A DNA stretch of 64,000 nt, from assembly GCF_900583165.1 (NCBI RefSeq), contig NZ_UTKY01000001.1:310001-374000 (forward strand), written 5' to 3'. The translations under genes and the position numbers were made by a program. The notes beneath the pieces were generated by a model, which was not told the origin of the DNA, searched no databases, and worked only from the letters and a program-made list of their open reading frames with translations. The DNA is from Pseudomonas viridiflava. GTDB taxonomy: Bacteria; Pseudomonadota; Gammaproteobacteria; Pseudomonadales; Pseudomonadaceae. Shown here piece by piece: positions 28,131 through 36,825 of this stretch (position 1 is its first letter; every line of letters starts with the position of its first letter).

Positions 28131-30041
28131 ATGATCCGACTTCAAAGCCTAACATTACAGCGTGGCCCGCAGCGTCTTCTCGAAGACGCCGAGCTGACCC
28201 TGCACGCCGGTCACAAAGCCGGCCTGATCGGTGCCAATGGCGCCGGCAAATCCACGTTGTTTGCCCTGTTGCTGGGTGAGCTGACCCCGGATTCCGGGGA
28301 CTGCCTGCTGCCGGCCGACTGGCGCATCGCCCATATGCGCCAGGAGATCGACACCCTGGACCGCATCGCGATCGACTACGTGCTTGATGGCGACCTACGC
28401 CTGCGCCAGGTGCAAAACGACCTGGCCGAGGCCGAGAAAGCTCAGGACGGTGCCGCTCAGGCGCGCCTGCACTCCGAACTCGACAGTGCCGACGGCTACA
28501 CCGCCGACGCCCGTGCGCGCAAGATGCTTGCCGGCCTGGGCTTTACCAACGAACAGATGGATCGCCCGGTCGCCGATTTCTCCGGTGGCTGGCGCATGCG
28601 CCTGAATCTGGCCCAGGCGCTGATGTGCCCTTCGGACCTGTTGCTGCTCGACGAACCCACCAACCACTTGGACCTCGATGCGATCCTGTGGCTGGAAGAC
28701 TTCCTCAAGAGTTACCAGGGCACCTTGCTGCTGATTTCCCACGACCGGGATTTCCTCGACGCCGTGGTCGATAACATTGCCCACGTCGAACAGAAGAAAA
28801 TCACGCTCTACCGTGGCGGCTACACCGCGTTCGAGCGCGCCCGCGCCGAACGTCTGGCCCAGCAGCAGCAGGCGTTTGAGAAGCAGCAGGCGCAGCGTGC
28901 GCACATGGAAAGCTACATCGCCCGGTTCAAGGCCCAGGCCACCAAGGCCCGCCAGGCCCAAAGCCGGATCAAGGCGCTGGAGCGCATGGAAGAACTGTCG
29001 GCGGCCCACGTCGATTCACCGTTCGACTTTGTGTTCCGCGAGTCGGTAAAAATCTCCAGCCCGCTGCTGGACCTCTCGGATGCGCGCCTGGGTTACGGCG
29101 ACAAAACCATCCTCGAGAAGGTCAAGCTGCAGCTTACGCCGGGTGCGCGTATCGGTTTGCTCGGCCCTAACGGTGCAGGCAAGTCGACGCTGATCAAGAA
29201 CCTCTCGGGCGAACTTTCGCCCTTGGCCGGCCACCTGACCCGTGGCGAGAACACGGTGGTGGGCTATTTCGCCCAGCATCAGTTGGACTCCCTCGACTCC
29301 AAGGCCAGCCCGTTGCTGCACTTGCAGCGCCTGGCGCCGACCGAGCGCGAGCAAGTGCTGCGTGATTTCCTCGGCGGTTTTGACTTCCGCGGCGCACGCA
29401 TTGATGAGCCGGTGCTGAATTTCTCCGGCGGCGAAAAAGCCCGCCTGGCCCTGGCGTTGATCGCCTGGGACCGCCCAAACCTGCTGCTGCTCGACGAACC
29501 GACCAACCACCTCGACCTGGAAATGCGCCTGGCGCTGACCATGGCCTTGCAGGAGTTCAGCGGCGCGGTACTGGTGGTGTCTCACGATCGTCACTTGCTC
29601 AAAAGCACTACCGACAACTTCCTGTTGGTGGCTGACGGCAAAGTCGAAGAATTTGACGGCGACCTGGACGACTACGCCCGCTGGCTGACGGATTACCGCC
29701 TGCGCAACGCGCCGCCCAGCAACACCCCGGTCAATCCGGACAAGACCGACAAAAAAGCTCAGCGCCAGGCCGCCGCCGCACTGCGCCAACAGTTGGCGCC
29801 GCACAAGCGCGAAGCCGACAAGCTGGAAGCTGAGCTGGGCAAGGTGCACGAGCGCCTGGCCAAGATCGAAGCCAGCTTGGGTGACAGCGCCGTGTACGAG
29901 GCCGCTCGCAAGGATGAATTGCGCGACCTGCTGGCCGAACAGGCCAAGCTCAAGGTGCGTGAAGGGCAATTGGAAGAGACCTGGATGGAGGCCCTCGAGT
30001 TGCTGGAAACCCTGCAAGCGGAGCTGGAGGCACTGTCCTGA
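28131..30041 (+). CDS. yheS: ABC-F ATPase, YheS-type
   Basis: Soluble ABC-F protein of 636 residues, the length of E. coli YheS. It has two nucleotide-binding domains without membrane parts: Walker A GANGAGKST and GPNGAGKST, signatures FSGGWRMRLNLA and FSGGEKARLALA, Walker B LLLLDEPTNHLDL in both. Between them is the Arg/Gln-rich linker helix (ERARAERLAQQQQAFEKQQ), and a coiled-coil tail follows (HKREADKLEAELGKVHERL). ABC-F proteins act at the ribosomal E site; the specific role of YheS is not settled. The stop overlaps the next start. Confidence 0.92.
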   Translation: MIRLQSLTLQRGPQRLLEDAELTLHAGHKAGLIGANGAGKSTLFALLLGELTPDSGDCLLPADWRIAHMRQEIDTLDRIAIDYVLDGDLRLRQVQNDLAEAEKAQDGAAQARLHSELDSADGYTADARARKMLAGLGFTNEQMDRPVADFSGGWRMRLNLAQALMCPSDLLLLDEPTNHLDLDAILWLEDFLKSYQGTLLLISHDRDFLDAVVDNIAHVEQKKITLYRGGYTAFERARAERLAQQQQAFEKQQAQRAHMESYIARFKAQATKARQAQSRIKALERMEELSAAHVDSPFDFVFRESVKISSPLLDLSDARLGYGDKTILEKVKLQLTPGARIGLLGPNGAGKSTLIKNLSGELSPLAGHLTRGENTVVGYFAQHQLDSLDSKASPLLHLQRLAPTEREQVLRDFLGGFDFRGARIDEPVLNFSGGEKARLALALIAWDRPNLLLLDEPTNHLDLEMRLALTMALQEFSGAVLVVSHDRHLLKSTTDNFLLVADGKVEEFDGDLDDYARWLTDYRLRNAPPSNTPVNPDKTDKKAQRQAAAALRQQLAPHKREADKLEAELGKVHERLAKIEASLGDSAVYEAARKDELRDLLAEQAKLKVREGQLEETWMEALELLETLQAELEALS

Positions 30042-30595
30042 TGGAAGCCCTGCAACTGCCGCTGCCGGCGCAATGGATCGAGCCTGTCTGGATTGGCGTG
30101 CAAATCCTGCTGATCCTGCTGGCCGGCTATCTCGCCCAACGCTTTGTCGCCAAGGGCCTGACGCGCCTGGGTGAGCGCTACCCGCTGCCGCCGCAGTTGC
30201 TGATGCCACTGCGCGGTGGCTTGCGCTGGCTGATCATGGGCAGTGCGCTGATCTTTGTCCTCGGTCGCCTGGGTGTTTCCGCTACGGTCTTGTGGACGGC
30301 GCTGTCGGGCTTTGTGGCGGTCGCTGCCGTGGCGTTCTTTGCCATGTGGTCGGTGTTGTCCAACCTGCTGTGCGCCATCTTGATCTTTACCGTAGGGCCT
30401 TTCCGTATTGGCGATATCGTCGAGTTGGTGGACACCGTCGACAAACCGGGCGTGAAGGGGCGGGTAGTCGCGATCAACCTGCTGTACACCACGCTGATCG
30501 AAGTGGCCGAAGCTGGCACCGACAGCGCGATGGTGCAGGTGCCCAACAGCCTGTTCTTCCAGCGCTCGGTGCGCCGCTGGATCAGCCCCGCGTAA
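30041..30595 (+). CDS. Short MscS-family mechanosensitive channel-like protein
   Basis: 184 residues, well below the roughly 280 of MscS. It has three predicted membrane helices (PVWIGVQILLILLAGYLA, GGLRWLIMGSALIFVLG, and the pore helix region GFVAVAAVAFFAMWSVLSNL), then the beta domain (GPFRIGDIVELVD, GVKGRVVAINLLYTTL, VQVPNSLFFQ). The C-terminal alpha/beta cage half is missing. The frame stops cleanly with no disrupted remainder downstream, so it looks like a natural short form. It shares one base with yheS (TGATG). Confidence 0.85.
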   Translation: MEALQLPLPAQWIEPVWIGVQILLILLAGYLAQRFVAKGLTRLGERYPLPPQLLMPLRGGLRWLIMGSALIFVLGRLGVSATVLWTALSGFVAVAAVAFFAMWSVLSNLLCAILIFTVGPFRIGDIVELVDTVDKPGVKGRVVAINLLYTTLIEVAEAGTDSAMVQVPNSLFFQRSVRRWISPA

Positions 30596-30666
30596 AAATT
30601 CTATAGCCAGGCCTCGTGGGTCGGAGTTAGCTTAACGCTCACGACGAATTTGAAACGAGGTGTGTA

Positions 30667-31299
30667 ATGGCTCTCGATACATGGCTGGCCTTTTTCGTGG
30701 CCAGTTGGATCATCTCCCTTTCCCCTGGTGCCGGCGCTATCGCCTCGATGTCCAGCGGCCTGCAATATGGTTTTGTGCGCGGTTACTGGAACGCCATCGG
30801 CCTGCAAATTGGCTTGGCGATGCAGATTGCCGTGGTCGCTGGCGGCCTGGGTGCCATTTTGGCGACATCGTCCACCGCGTTCTATGCGATCAAGTGGTTT
30901 GGCGTGGCGTACCTGGTGTACCTGGCCATCAAGCAATGGCGCGCCTTGCCCATGGACATGACCGATGACGCCGCCGTGCGCCCGATCGGCAAGCCGATGG
31001 CGATGATGTTCCGCGGCTTCCTGGTCAATGCCAGCAACCCTAAGGCCTTGGTCTTCATGCTGGCCGTGCTGCCGCAGTTCGTGAACCCACAGGCGCCGTT
31101 GCTGATTCAGTATGTGATTTTGGGGGCGACGATGATCGTCGTCGATATGATCGTGATGGCGGGGTATACGGGGTTGGCGTCGAAGGTGCTGCGGTTGTTG
31201 CGCACGCCCAAGCAGCAGAAGCGGATGAATCGGACGTTTGCGGGGTTGTTCGTCGGCGCGGCGGGTTTCCTCGCCAGCCTGCATCGCGCCACGACGTAA
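30667..31299 (+). CDS. LysE/RhtB-family amino-acid exporter
   Basis: Inner-membrane protein of 210 residues with about six membrane helices. N-terminal signature LSPGAGAIASMSSGLQYGFVRGYWNAIG and GVAYLVYLAIKQWRA are typical of LysE/RhtB exporters of amino acids or homoserine lactone-type substrates. It stands alone, 71 bp after the MscS-like gene and before a REPIN. The substrate is unknown. Confidence 0.88.
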   Translation: MALDTWLAFFVASWIISLSPGAGAIASMSSGLQYGFVRGYWNAIGLQIGLAMQIAVVAGGLGAILATSSTAFYAIKWFGVAYLVYLAIKQWRALPMDMTDDAAVRPIGKPMAMMFRGFLVNASNPKALVFMLAVLPQFVNPQAPLLIQYVILGATMIVVDMIVMAGYTGLASKVLRLLRTPKQQKRMNRTFAGLFVGAAGFLASLHRATT

Positions 31300-31320
31300 C
31301 TGAAGAAACTGGCTTAAAAA

Positions 31321-31409
31321 TGTGGGAGGGGGCTTGCCCCCGATTGCGGTGTGTCAGTCTACTAATCTGTAGCTGACCTACCGCCATCGGGGGCAAGCCC
31401 CCTCCCACA
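31321..31409. repeat. REPIN, copy 5
   Basis: Complete arms with TGTGGGAGGGGGCTTGCCCCC and its complement, placed between the convergent exporter gene and the envelope operon. Confidence 0.93.
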
Positions 31410-31439
31410 TTGGTTTTGTGGTGTTTGTGAGATCGCGAT

Positions 31440-32180
31440 TCAACGCAGAATTTTCGGCGCTTCATCCCTCGGCAGGTTGTTGCGCAACACCGGCTGGCCA
31501 GGCTCCTGATACCCACCCCCCAGCTGTTCTGCCAACTGCCGTGCCACGTCCTCACCCAGCGCTTTCGACACTTCCTTCACCACCCGCGGCCGGTTCAGGC
31601 TCACGCGCACGTCGCGGCTGTTCACCAACTTGGTGTCCTGACCTTCACCCATGGCGGTAAACGCCGAAGTGATCTCGTAGGTGCGGGTGTTGATCAGGCT
31701 GAAGTCCGCCACCAGCGTCAGGCCCAGCACGGCCGAGTAGCTGTTGGTGTGGTCCAGGGCGTTGACGTCCTGGGTAAAGTCGATATCCGACAGGGTGCCA
31801 AACAGCACGTAGTCGGCACCCTTGAAGTTGCCGGCCTTGATGCGTTTGATCACGTCATAGACGTCACCTTTGGCATCGGCGGTATAGGGCGTGCCCTGCA
31901 CCAGCTGGAACTGGCGCGACTTGAGGATCTCGCCCTTGATATCGCCGCTGAACTTACGCAGCTCGGTCTGCTCAATGTAGCTGCTACGGCTTTCGTACTC
32001 GCTGTAGTTCGATGCGCCGCTGGCGTGGTAAGCACTTGCCTGAAAGTTACTGCTGGCCGAAACCTGGTGAATGTATTCCGCGACCCGTGCCTCATAGGCA
32101 AGGTCAGTCACCGCGATCTTCGGGGCGGCCGAGGCGCCAAAGGCGCACAGCAGGCCGATCATGCCTATCCATGCACGCAT
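31440..32180 (-). CDS. Predicted periplasmic CsgG/LpoB-like protein
   Basis: 246 residues. A cleavable signal peptide (MRAWIGMIGLLCAFGASA, cut before APKIAVTDL) has no lipobox. The mature part has the CsgG-like pattern: KIAVTDLAYEARVAEYIHQV, GEILKSRQFQLVQG, ADYVLFGTLSDIDF and VADFSLINTRTYEITSAFTAMGEG. It is the last gene of a four-gene minus-strand operon and starts 3 bp after the LpoB-like gene. A structural relation to LpoB/CsgG is inferred from pattern, so it may be an LpoB paralogue that has lost its lipid anchor. Function is unknown. Confidence 0.75.
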   Translation of the reverse strand: MRAWIGMIGLLCAFGASAAPKIAVTDLAYEARVAEYIHQVSASSNFQASAYHASGASNYSEYESRSSYIEQTELRKFSGDIKGEILKSRQFQLVQGTPYTADAKGDVYDVIKRIKAGNFKGADYVLFGTLSDIDFTQDVNALDHTNSYSAVLGLTLVADFSLINTRTYEITSAFTAMGEGQDTKLVNSRDVRVSLNRPRVVKEVSKALGEDVARQLAEQLGGGYQEPGQPVLRNNLPRDEAPKILR

Positions 32181-32183
32181 TGT

Positions 32184-32771
32184 TTAGCGCTCCGTGGTCT
32201 TGCGGATTTCTTTTTCGTCCATCCATTCGGCCAGGCCGCTCTCGACGTCGATCAGCTGCAGGCTGAATTTGTAAAACACGTCCTTATAGTCCGAGCTGCG
32301 CTTGACGATAGAGCTGATGGAGCCTTCCAGGCGGTACTTGGCGGCGACCATGTTGCCGGTCTTGCTGACGGTGGACTTTTTGTACAGCCCGCTCTGATTT
32401 TGCAGCTTGAGCTGGTCGACCTGGCTTTGCATGTCGGTGTTATCGCTGGCGAAGCGTGCGGTACCCGTTTTCATAAGCTGGGTCTTGATCGACGTGGTGA
32501 TTTCGCGGGTATCGATGTACTCGCTGGTCTTGTTCTTCACGTCGTACACCTGCACCACCGGGCGGCCTTGCAGGATGCCGGATTGGGCCAGGGAGCGGGT
32601 CATGCTCTCGGCGATCATCTGCAGGTCGGTGGAGCCGAACTCGTTGGTCACTGTTTCTACGGCCTTGGTATCGCCGTAGTTGATGTTCTTGCTGCCGAGT
32701 ACCGGCGAGGTATTGGAGCAACCGCTGGCCAGGACAGCGACCACGGCGATGATTGAGAAGCGTGCAAACAT
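32184..32771 (-). CDS. lpoB: LpoB-like outer-membrane lipoprotein (PBP activator family)
   Basis: 195 residues. The signal peptide ends in lipobox LASGCSNT. The body shows the LpoB/COG3417 pattern: NEFGSTDLQMIAESMTRSLAQ, GRPVVQVYDVKNKTSEYIDT, then KYRLEGSISSIVKRSSDYKD and LQLIDVESGLAEWMDEKEIRK. In E. coli, LpoB spans the periplasm to activate PBP1b; there the gene also neighbours ycfL. P. aeruginosa is known to use a different activator, LpoP, for PBP1b, so the role here is open. The start was set at ATG 32771 to give the lipoprotein signal. Confidence 0.8.
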   Translation of the reverse strand: MFARFSIIAVVAVLASGCSNTSPVLGSKNINYGDTKAVETVTNEFGSTDLQMIAESMTRSLAQSGILQGRPVVQVYDVKNKTSEYIDTREITTSIKTQLMKTGTARFASDNTDMQSQVDQLKLQNQSGLYKKSTVSKTGNMVAAKYRLEGSISSIVKRSSDYKDVFYKFSLQLIDVESGLAEWMDEKEIRKTTER

Positions 32772-32806
32772 TATGGAATCTCTCCAGAGCTGAATAGGGG
32801 GGGGCG

Positions 32807-33178
32807 TCAAGGCGTCTTCACTTCAAGGCGAAAGTCTGCCGCTTGAGGCAAGTTGGCGATGGCCGGCAGGAAGGTCGCCTGGTTGGCGTACAGGTTCAGC
32901 ACCTTCCAGGTCTCTTCGTCGCCCACCGGGAACCCATCGGCACCCAGCCAGGCGAAGCGGTAATACATCGTTTGGTTACTGCTGGTGATGTTGCTCAGCT
33001 GCACCTTGGCGGTGAGGAAGCCGTTTTCGCGTGCAACGCGGATGGCGCCGACAGCAATGCCCTTGAACTTGCCCATCACCACGATTTTGCTGGCAGCGCT
33101 GCCAGGTTCCGGCGGCGGCGGGGTGGCGCAGCCGGCGAGCAGGACCAGCGCCAGGGCGCCGAGGATAAAATGACGCAT
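32807..33178 (-). CDS. YcfL family (DUF1425) lipoprotein
   Basis: 123 residues with lipobox VLLAGCATP after a short signal sequence, then a single domain: VMGKFKGIAVGAIRVARENGFLTAKVQLSN, SNQTMYYRFAWLGADGFPV and DEETWKVLNLYANQ. This is the DUF1425/YcfL fold, an immunoglobulin-like beta sandwich. In E. coli ycfL is adjacent to lpoB, the same pairing as here. It lies 10 bp after the COG3014 gene. Function unknown. Confidence 0.82.
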   Translation of the reverse strand: MRHFILGALALVLLAGCATPPPPEPGSAASKIVVMGKFKGIAVGAIRVARENGFLTAKVQLSNITSSNQTMYYRFAWLGADGFPVGDEETWKVLNLYANQATFLPAIANLPQAADFRLEVKTP

Positions 33179-33188
33179 AGCGTGCTCC

Positions 33189-34583
33189 TTAAGGTTGTTT
33201 GAGGGCGATGGCTTGGTGGGCAGTATTCGGCACGACATGGGCCGCGAGCCCGCCGGCGAACACCTGGTTACCGACCACGCGCAGGGTGACCACTTGGTAG
33301 CGCTGGTCGGCCTTGACCGTCACCAGCGTACCGCCCAGGGCGTTGGGCAGGCTGACCTGGTGTTCGCCGTGCTTGAGGCGCAGGCGAGTCACTTGAGTCA
33401 TGTCGGGCAGGGTGCGCCAGGTACGGGTGTCAGCGCCTTCAGTGACGGCTGAGGCGATACCCAGTACCAGGCCTGCCATGGGGTTGGTCTTGTTCAGGTT
33501 GTTTTGCGCCACGCCTCGGGTGACCGCACGCACGGTGGTGCGCAGAATGATCCCGGGCATGTCATCGCGCAGGGCGCGGCGGGACATGGCGGTGGTGCTG
33601 TTGAGCGCTGTGAGGTTCTGCTGCTGGCCATCGACTCCGATCTGGGCAAAGGTTGCCGTGGACGTGTCGGCCTTGATCACCGGGAACGACAGTGGGGTGA
33701 TCACCAGGTTACCGTTGATCGGGATCGGCAGCGGCAGTCGGATGGAGTCACGGGCAGGTGCCAGGCCACTCTGTACCACGATCAGCACTTCACTTTCATC
33801 GGCACCGACCTTGGATTTGTCCAGGTTCAGCAGCGCCTGCTCAAGCAATGGGGTATTGGGGCGCAACTCGGCAGCCTTGCGGTAACCGGGGGCGGCCAGG
33901 TCTTTTTCACCCAGGGCTTCGTAGACGAAGCCGGCCAGGTAATGGCTGAACGCACTCTGGTAGCTGTTTTTCAAGCCGACCACTTCCGGCGCGTCCAGGG
34001 CTTCAACTGGGTAGCCGCGCAGGTCTTTTATCTGGGTGGTTACACCTTCGCGCTCCGCTTCGTCCTCACGCTTGAGGTATTCCTTGTCGCGCAGCTCGGC
34101 AATGATGGCTTCACGCTCGTGGGTCTTCTTGATCTCGGTGCGCGCGCCGTCGAAGTCGTTGAGCGCCAGCAGGTTCAAGGCCATCTGAGTGGTCAGCATG
34201 ACTTTTTCGTAGTCATAGCCTTCATAGCGACGCACCTTGTCGTTGGCGAGGAAGCTGCCGAACTGGGCGAGGTACTTTGCACTGTCGAACTTGATCGACT
34301 CTTCCCATTTGTACACTTGCAGGTCGGCGCTGCGCCAGGCGGTCTGGCTGCCTGTCAGGTCGCCCTTGGCCCGCAGCAGCTCGCCCTTTTCAAAGAAATA
34401 GAGCAGGTCCTTGTCTTCGCCGGTGTTGTTTTTTTCCAGCAGGGTCAAGGCGGCTTCGACATTGCCGGTGGCCAATTGCTGGTTGGTAGCTTGCAACTCG
34501 TTATCGTAGCTGCGGAACATTGAGCAGCCGGAGAGCAAGGTAACGGTCGCGAGCGCAAACGGAGTTAAGGCGCGAAATGCCAT
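33189..34583 (-). CDS. COG3014 TPR-like lipoprotein
   Basis: 464 residues. The signal peptide ends in lipobox LLSGCSMF. The N-terminal half is TPR-like (ELQATNQQLATGNVEAALTLLE, DLLYFFEKGELLRAKGDL, HYLAGFVYEALGEKDLAAPGYRKAAEL). The C-terminal half is beta-rich (LPIPINGNLVITPLSFPVI, HGEHQVSLPNALGGTL). First gene of the four-gene envelope operon, with its own promoter about 90 bp upstream. The family travels with YcfL and LpoB in several gamma-proteobacteria. The function is not known. Confidence 0.82.
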   Translation of the reverse strand: MAFRALTPFALATVTLLSGCSMFRSYDNELQATNQQLATGNVEAALTLLEKNNTGEDKDLLYFFEKGELLRAKGDLTGSQTAWRSADLQVYKWEESIKFDSAKYLAQFGSFLANDKVRRYEGYDYEKVMLTTQMALNLLALNDFDGARTEIKKTHEREAIIAELRDKEYLKREDEAEREGVTTQIKDLRGYPVEALDAPEVVGLKNSYQSAFSHYLAGFVYEALGEKDLAAPGYRKAAELRPNTPLLEQALLNLDKSKVGADESEVLIVVQSGLAPARDSIRLPLPIPINGNLVITPLSFPVIKADTSTATFAQIGVDGQQQNLTALNSTTAMSRRALRDDMPGIILRTTVRAVTRGVAQNNLNKTNPMAGLVLGIASAVTEGADTRTWRTLPDMTQVTRLRLKHGEHQVSLPNALGGTLVTVKADQRYQVVTLRVVGNQVFAGGLAAHVVPNTAHQAIALKQP

Positions 34584-34672
34584 GCTACTTCTTCCCTGAA
34601 AGTATTCAGTCGGTAGGTGATTCCTCATAAAAACGAGGAATGAAATTTCCTTTCGCCCTAACAGGGCGCGGC

Positions 34673-34700
34673 ATTATAAGCGGCGTTACTGGCAAAACAA
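34673..34700 (-). promoter_or_regulatory. Sigma-70 promoter of the envelope lipoprotein operon
   Basis: On the minus strand TTGTTT (34700-34695) and a perfect TATAAT (34678-34673) are 16 bp apart. Two hairpins follow on the leader: CGCCCT-AAC-AGGGCG (34654-34668, at the start point) and TTCCTC/GAGGAA (34621-34640). The rest of the 266-bp divergent region towards the FTR1 gene shows no Fur-box match. Confidence 0.68.
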
Positions 34701-34849
34701 TGGCTTGTTGATGTGATGTGTTCGACAAAAATGCCACTACTGTTTGAAAAAAAGCGCCACCCTCAAAGGCGCCAAATCACTAACGCCTTGAGTCAAACCC
34801 TTTAAGGCTTAACAATGTGTTACTTCGTGTTTCCATTTGAGATTCGTTC

Positions 34850-36745
34850 ATGACTGCCCCCTTCCGTTTTCTCGCCTGGCTCCTGTTGCCGGCGTTGATG
34901 TCGTGCAGCGTCAACCTGTTGGCTGCGACTGCCGAGGGTGCCCCACAAGCCCTGCATTTGCTGGACTACATTGGCGCTGACTACCCTCCCACAGTGGAGG
35001 CGGGCAAGGTTATCGATGAGTCCGAATACCGTGAACAACTGGAGTTTCTCGGGGTGTTGCAAGGCCTGGTGGCGGATCTGCCGCAGAGGCCTGAGCACGC
35101 GGCTTTGGTTAAAGGTGTTGATGAACTGTTAGCAGGTGTATCCGCTCATTTGGATGGCGCGACCGTTGCCCGCCAGGCGCGCCAGTTGGGCGCCCAATTG
35201 GCCGTGGCCTATGAAGTCAGTCAGGCGCCGGCGATTACGCCCGACCCGACCCGCGGCGCACCGCTTTATGCCCAGCATTGCTCGGTGTGCCACGGCGCTA
35301 CCGGTACAGGGGATGGCCCGGCCGGCATGGGCATGACACCGCCACCCGCCAACCTGCGGGATGCCACGCGGCTGGACCGCCTAAGCCTGTATGCGATCTA
35401 CAACACTTTGGGCCTGGGCGTCGAAGGCACTGATATGCCGTCCTTCGCCGATCAACTGGACGACCGTCAGCGTTGGGACCTGGCCACTTACATTGCGGGC
35501 TTCACCGCCGATCCGGCGGCAGCGAAGAGCGAGCAGCCGTTCAATCTCGCTGACCTGGCTCGTCAAACCCCCAATGAAGTGCTGGCCGCCAAGGGCCCAG
35601 CCGCCGCTGCGACCTTCCGCGCCCAGCGCGCGCAGCCGCCCCAGGTGAATCGCGGCCCCGCGCAGTTGCTTGACTACACCGCCACCACGCTGGACAAGAG
35701 CATCGCCGCGTTCCGCAATGGTGACCACGAACAGGCCTACGACCTATCTGTTGCCGCCTATCTGGAAGGTTTCGAACTGGTGGAAAGCTCTCTGGATAAC
35801 GTAGATGCCAACGTGCGCAAAGACACCGAGAAGGCCCTAATGGCCTACCGGCAGTCGTTGCAGGACGGCTTGCCCGTTGAGCAGGTGCAACAGCGCCTGG
35901 ACGCGGCCAAGGCAAAACTCACTGAATCCGCTGGCCTGCTGGGCGGCGATGGTCTGAGTTGGTCGTTGAGCTTCATCTCCGGCCTGCTGATCCTGCTGCG
36001 CGAAGGTCTGGAAGCGATTCTGGTACTGGCAGCGATCCTCGCCTTTCTGCGCAACACCGGCCAGCAGTCGGCAGTGCGCAGCGTCAACGTAGGCTGGGGC
36101 CTGGCGTTGCTGGCCGGCTTGGCCACCTGGGCGCTGGCTGCTTATGTGATCGACGTGAGCGGCGCCCAGCGCGAATTGCTCGAAGGTTGCACCGCGCTGT
36201 TTGCCAGTGTGATGGTGCTGTGGCTGGGGGTGTGGATGCACGACCGTCGCCATGCGGCCGCCTGGCAGGACTACATCAAGAGCAGCCTGGTGGGCGGCGG
36301 CGGGCGCTTTGGTTTTGCAATGCTGGCGTTCTTCTCGGTATACCGCGAGCTGTTCGAAGTGATCCTGTTCTACGAAACTCTGTGGCTGCAAGCCGGCCCG
36401 GCCGGGCACAACGCGGTCTTGGCAGGCGGCGCTACGGCCTTGGTGCTGTTGATGGGCCTGGCGTGGGTGATTTTGCGCGGATCGGCGAAACTGCCGCTGG
36501 CGCTGTTCTTCGGCATCAATGCGGCGCTGTTGTGCGCGCTGTCGGTGGTGTTTGCCGGGCATGGCGTAAAAGCCTTGCAGGAGGCTGGCATCTTCGGCAC
36601 GCGACCGGTGGCGTTTTTTGACTTCGACTGGCTGGGGATTCATGCCGATGCGTACTCATTGAGTGCGCAGGCGGTGGCGATCCTGGCAATTGTAGTGCTG
36701 TATGGTCGCAGTCGACTGGCCGAGAAGCGCCGAATTACAGCTTAA
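34850..36745 (+). CDS. Cytochrome c - FTR1 iron permease fusion
   Basis: 631-residue two-part protein. After a signal peptide comes a periplasmic c-type cytochrome domain (heme site CSVCH near residue 145, distal Met in TDMPSFADQL), a helical linker with KDTEKALMAYRQSLQDG, then about seven membrane helices of the FTR1 permease with both iron-binding REXXE motifs: LREGLEAILV and YRELFEVILF. FTR1 imports Fe(III), normally coupled to an oxidase; here the fused heme domain may supply the redox step. The start ATG at 34850 has a weak ribosome site. Confidence 0.9.
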   Translation: MTAPFRFLAWLLLPALMSCSVNLLAATAEGAPQALHLLDYIGADYPPTVEAGKVIDESEYREQLEFLGVLQGLVADLPQRPEHAALVKGVDELLAGVSAHLDGATVARQARQLGAQLAVAYEVSQAPAITPDPTRGAPLYAQHCSVCHGATGTGDGPAGMGMTPPPANLRDATRLDRLSLYAIYNTLGLGVEGTDMPSFADQLDDRQRWDLATYIAGFTADPAAAKSEQPFNLADLARQTPNEVLAAKGPAAAATFRAQRAQPPQVNRGPAQLLDYTATTLDKSIAAFRNGDHEQAYDLSVAAYLEGFELVESSLDNVDANVRKDTEKALMAYRQSLQDGLPVEQVQQRLDAAKAKLTESAGLLGGDGLSWSLSFISGLLILLREGLEAILVLAAILAFLRNTGQQSAVRSVNVGWGLALLAGLATWALAAYVIDVSGAQRELLEGCTALFASVMVLWLGVWMHDRRHAAAWQDYIKSSLVGGGGRFGFAMLAFFSVYRELFEVILFYETLWLQAGPAGHNAVLAGGATALVLLMGLAWVILRGSAKLPLALFFGINAALLCALSVVFAGHGVKALQEAGIFGTRPVAFFDFDWLGIHADAYSLSAQAVAILAIVVLYGRSRLAEKRRITA

Positions 36746-36759
36746 GCGGGCACAATCAA

Positions 36760-36788
36760 TGTGTGAGGGGGCAAGCCCCCTCCCACAT
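36760..36788. repeat. REP remnant: internally deleted REPIN
   Basis: Only the two outer arms remain, joined head to head: AGGGGGC (36766-36772), AA, GCCCCCT (36775-36781), flanked by TGTGTG and CCCACA. The 60-bp interior found in the other copies is gone. It lies between the FTR1 fusion gene and the DUF188 gene. Confidence 0.85.
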
Positions 36789-36825
36789 TTGAATGTGTGG
36801 TGTGTTGCAACGTTGAGGAGTGTTT

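Noticed and set aside
34710..34730. TGTGATGTGTTCGACA as a CRP/Vfr site upstream of the FTR1 gene
   Set aside because: The second half-site matches only three of five positions; too weak to report.
34750..34775. GCGCC/GGCGC stem after an A-run as a terminator
   Set aside because: It lies in a divergent promoter region between two start codons, where a terminator would not be expected, and the stem is only 5 bp.
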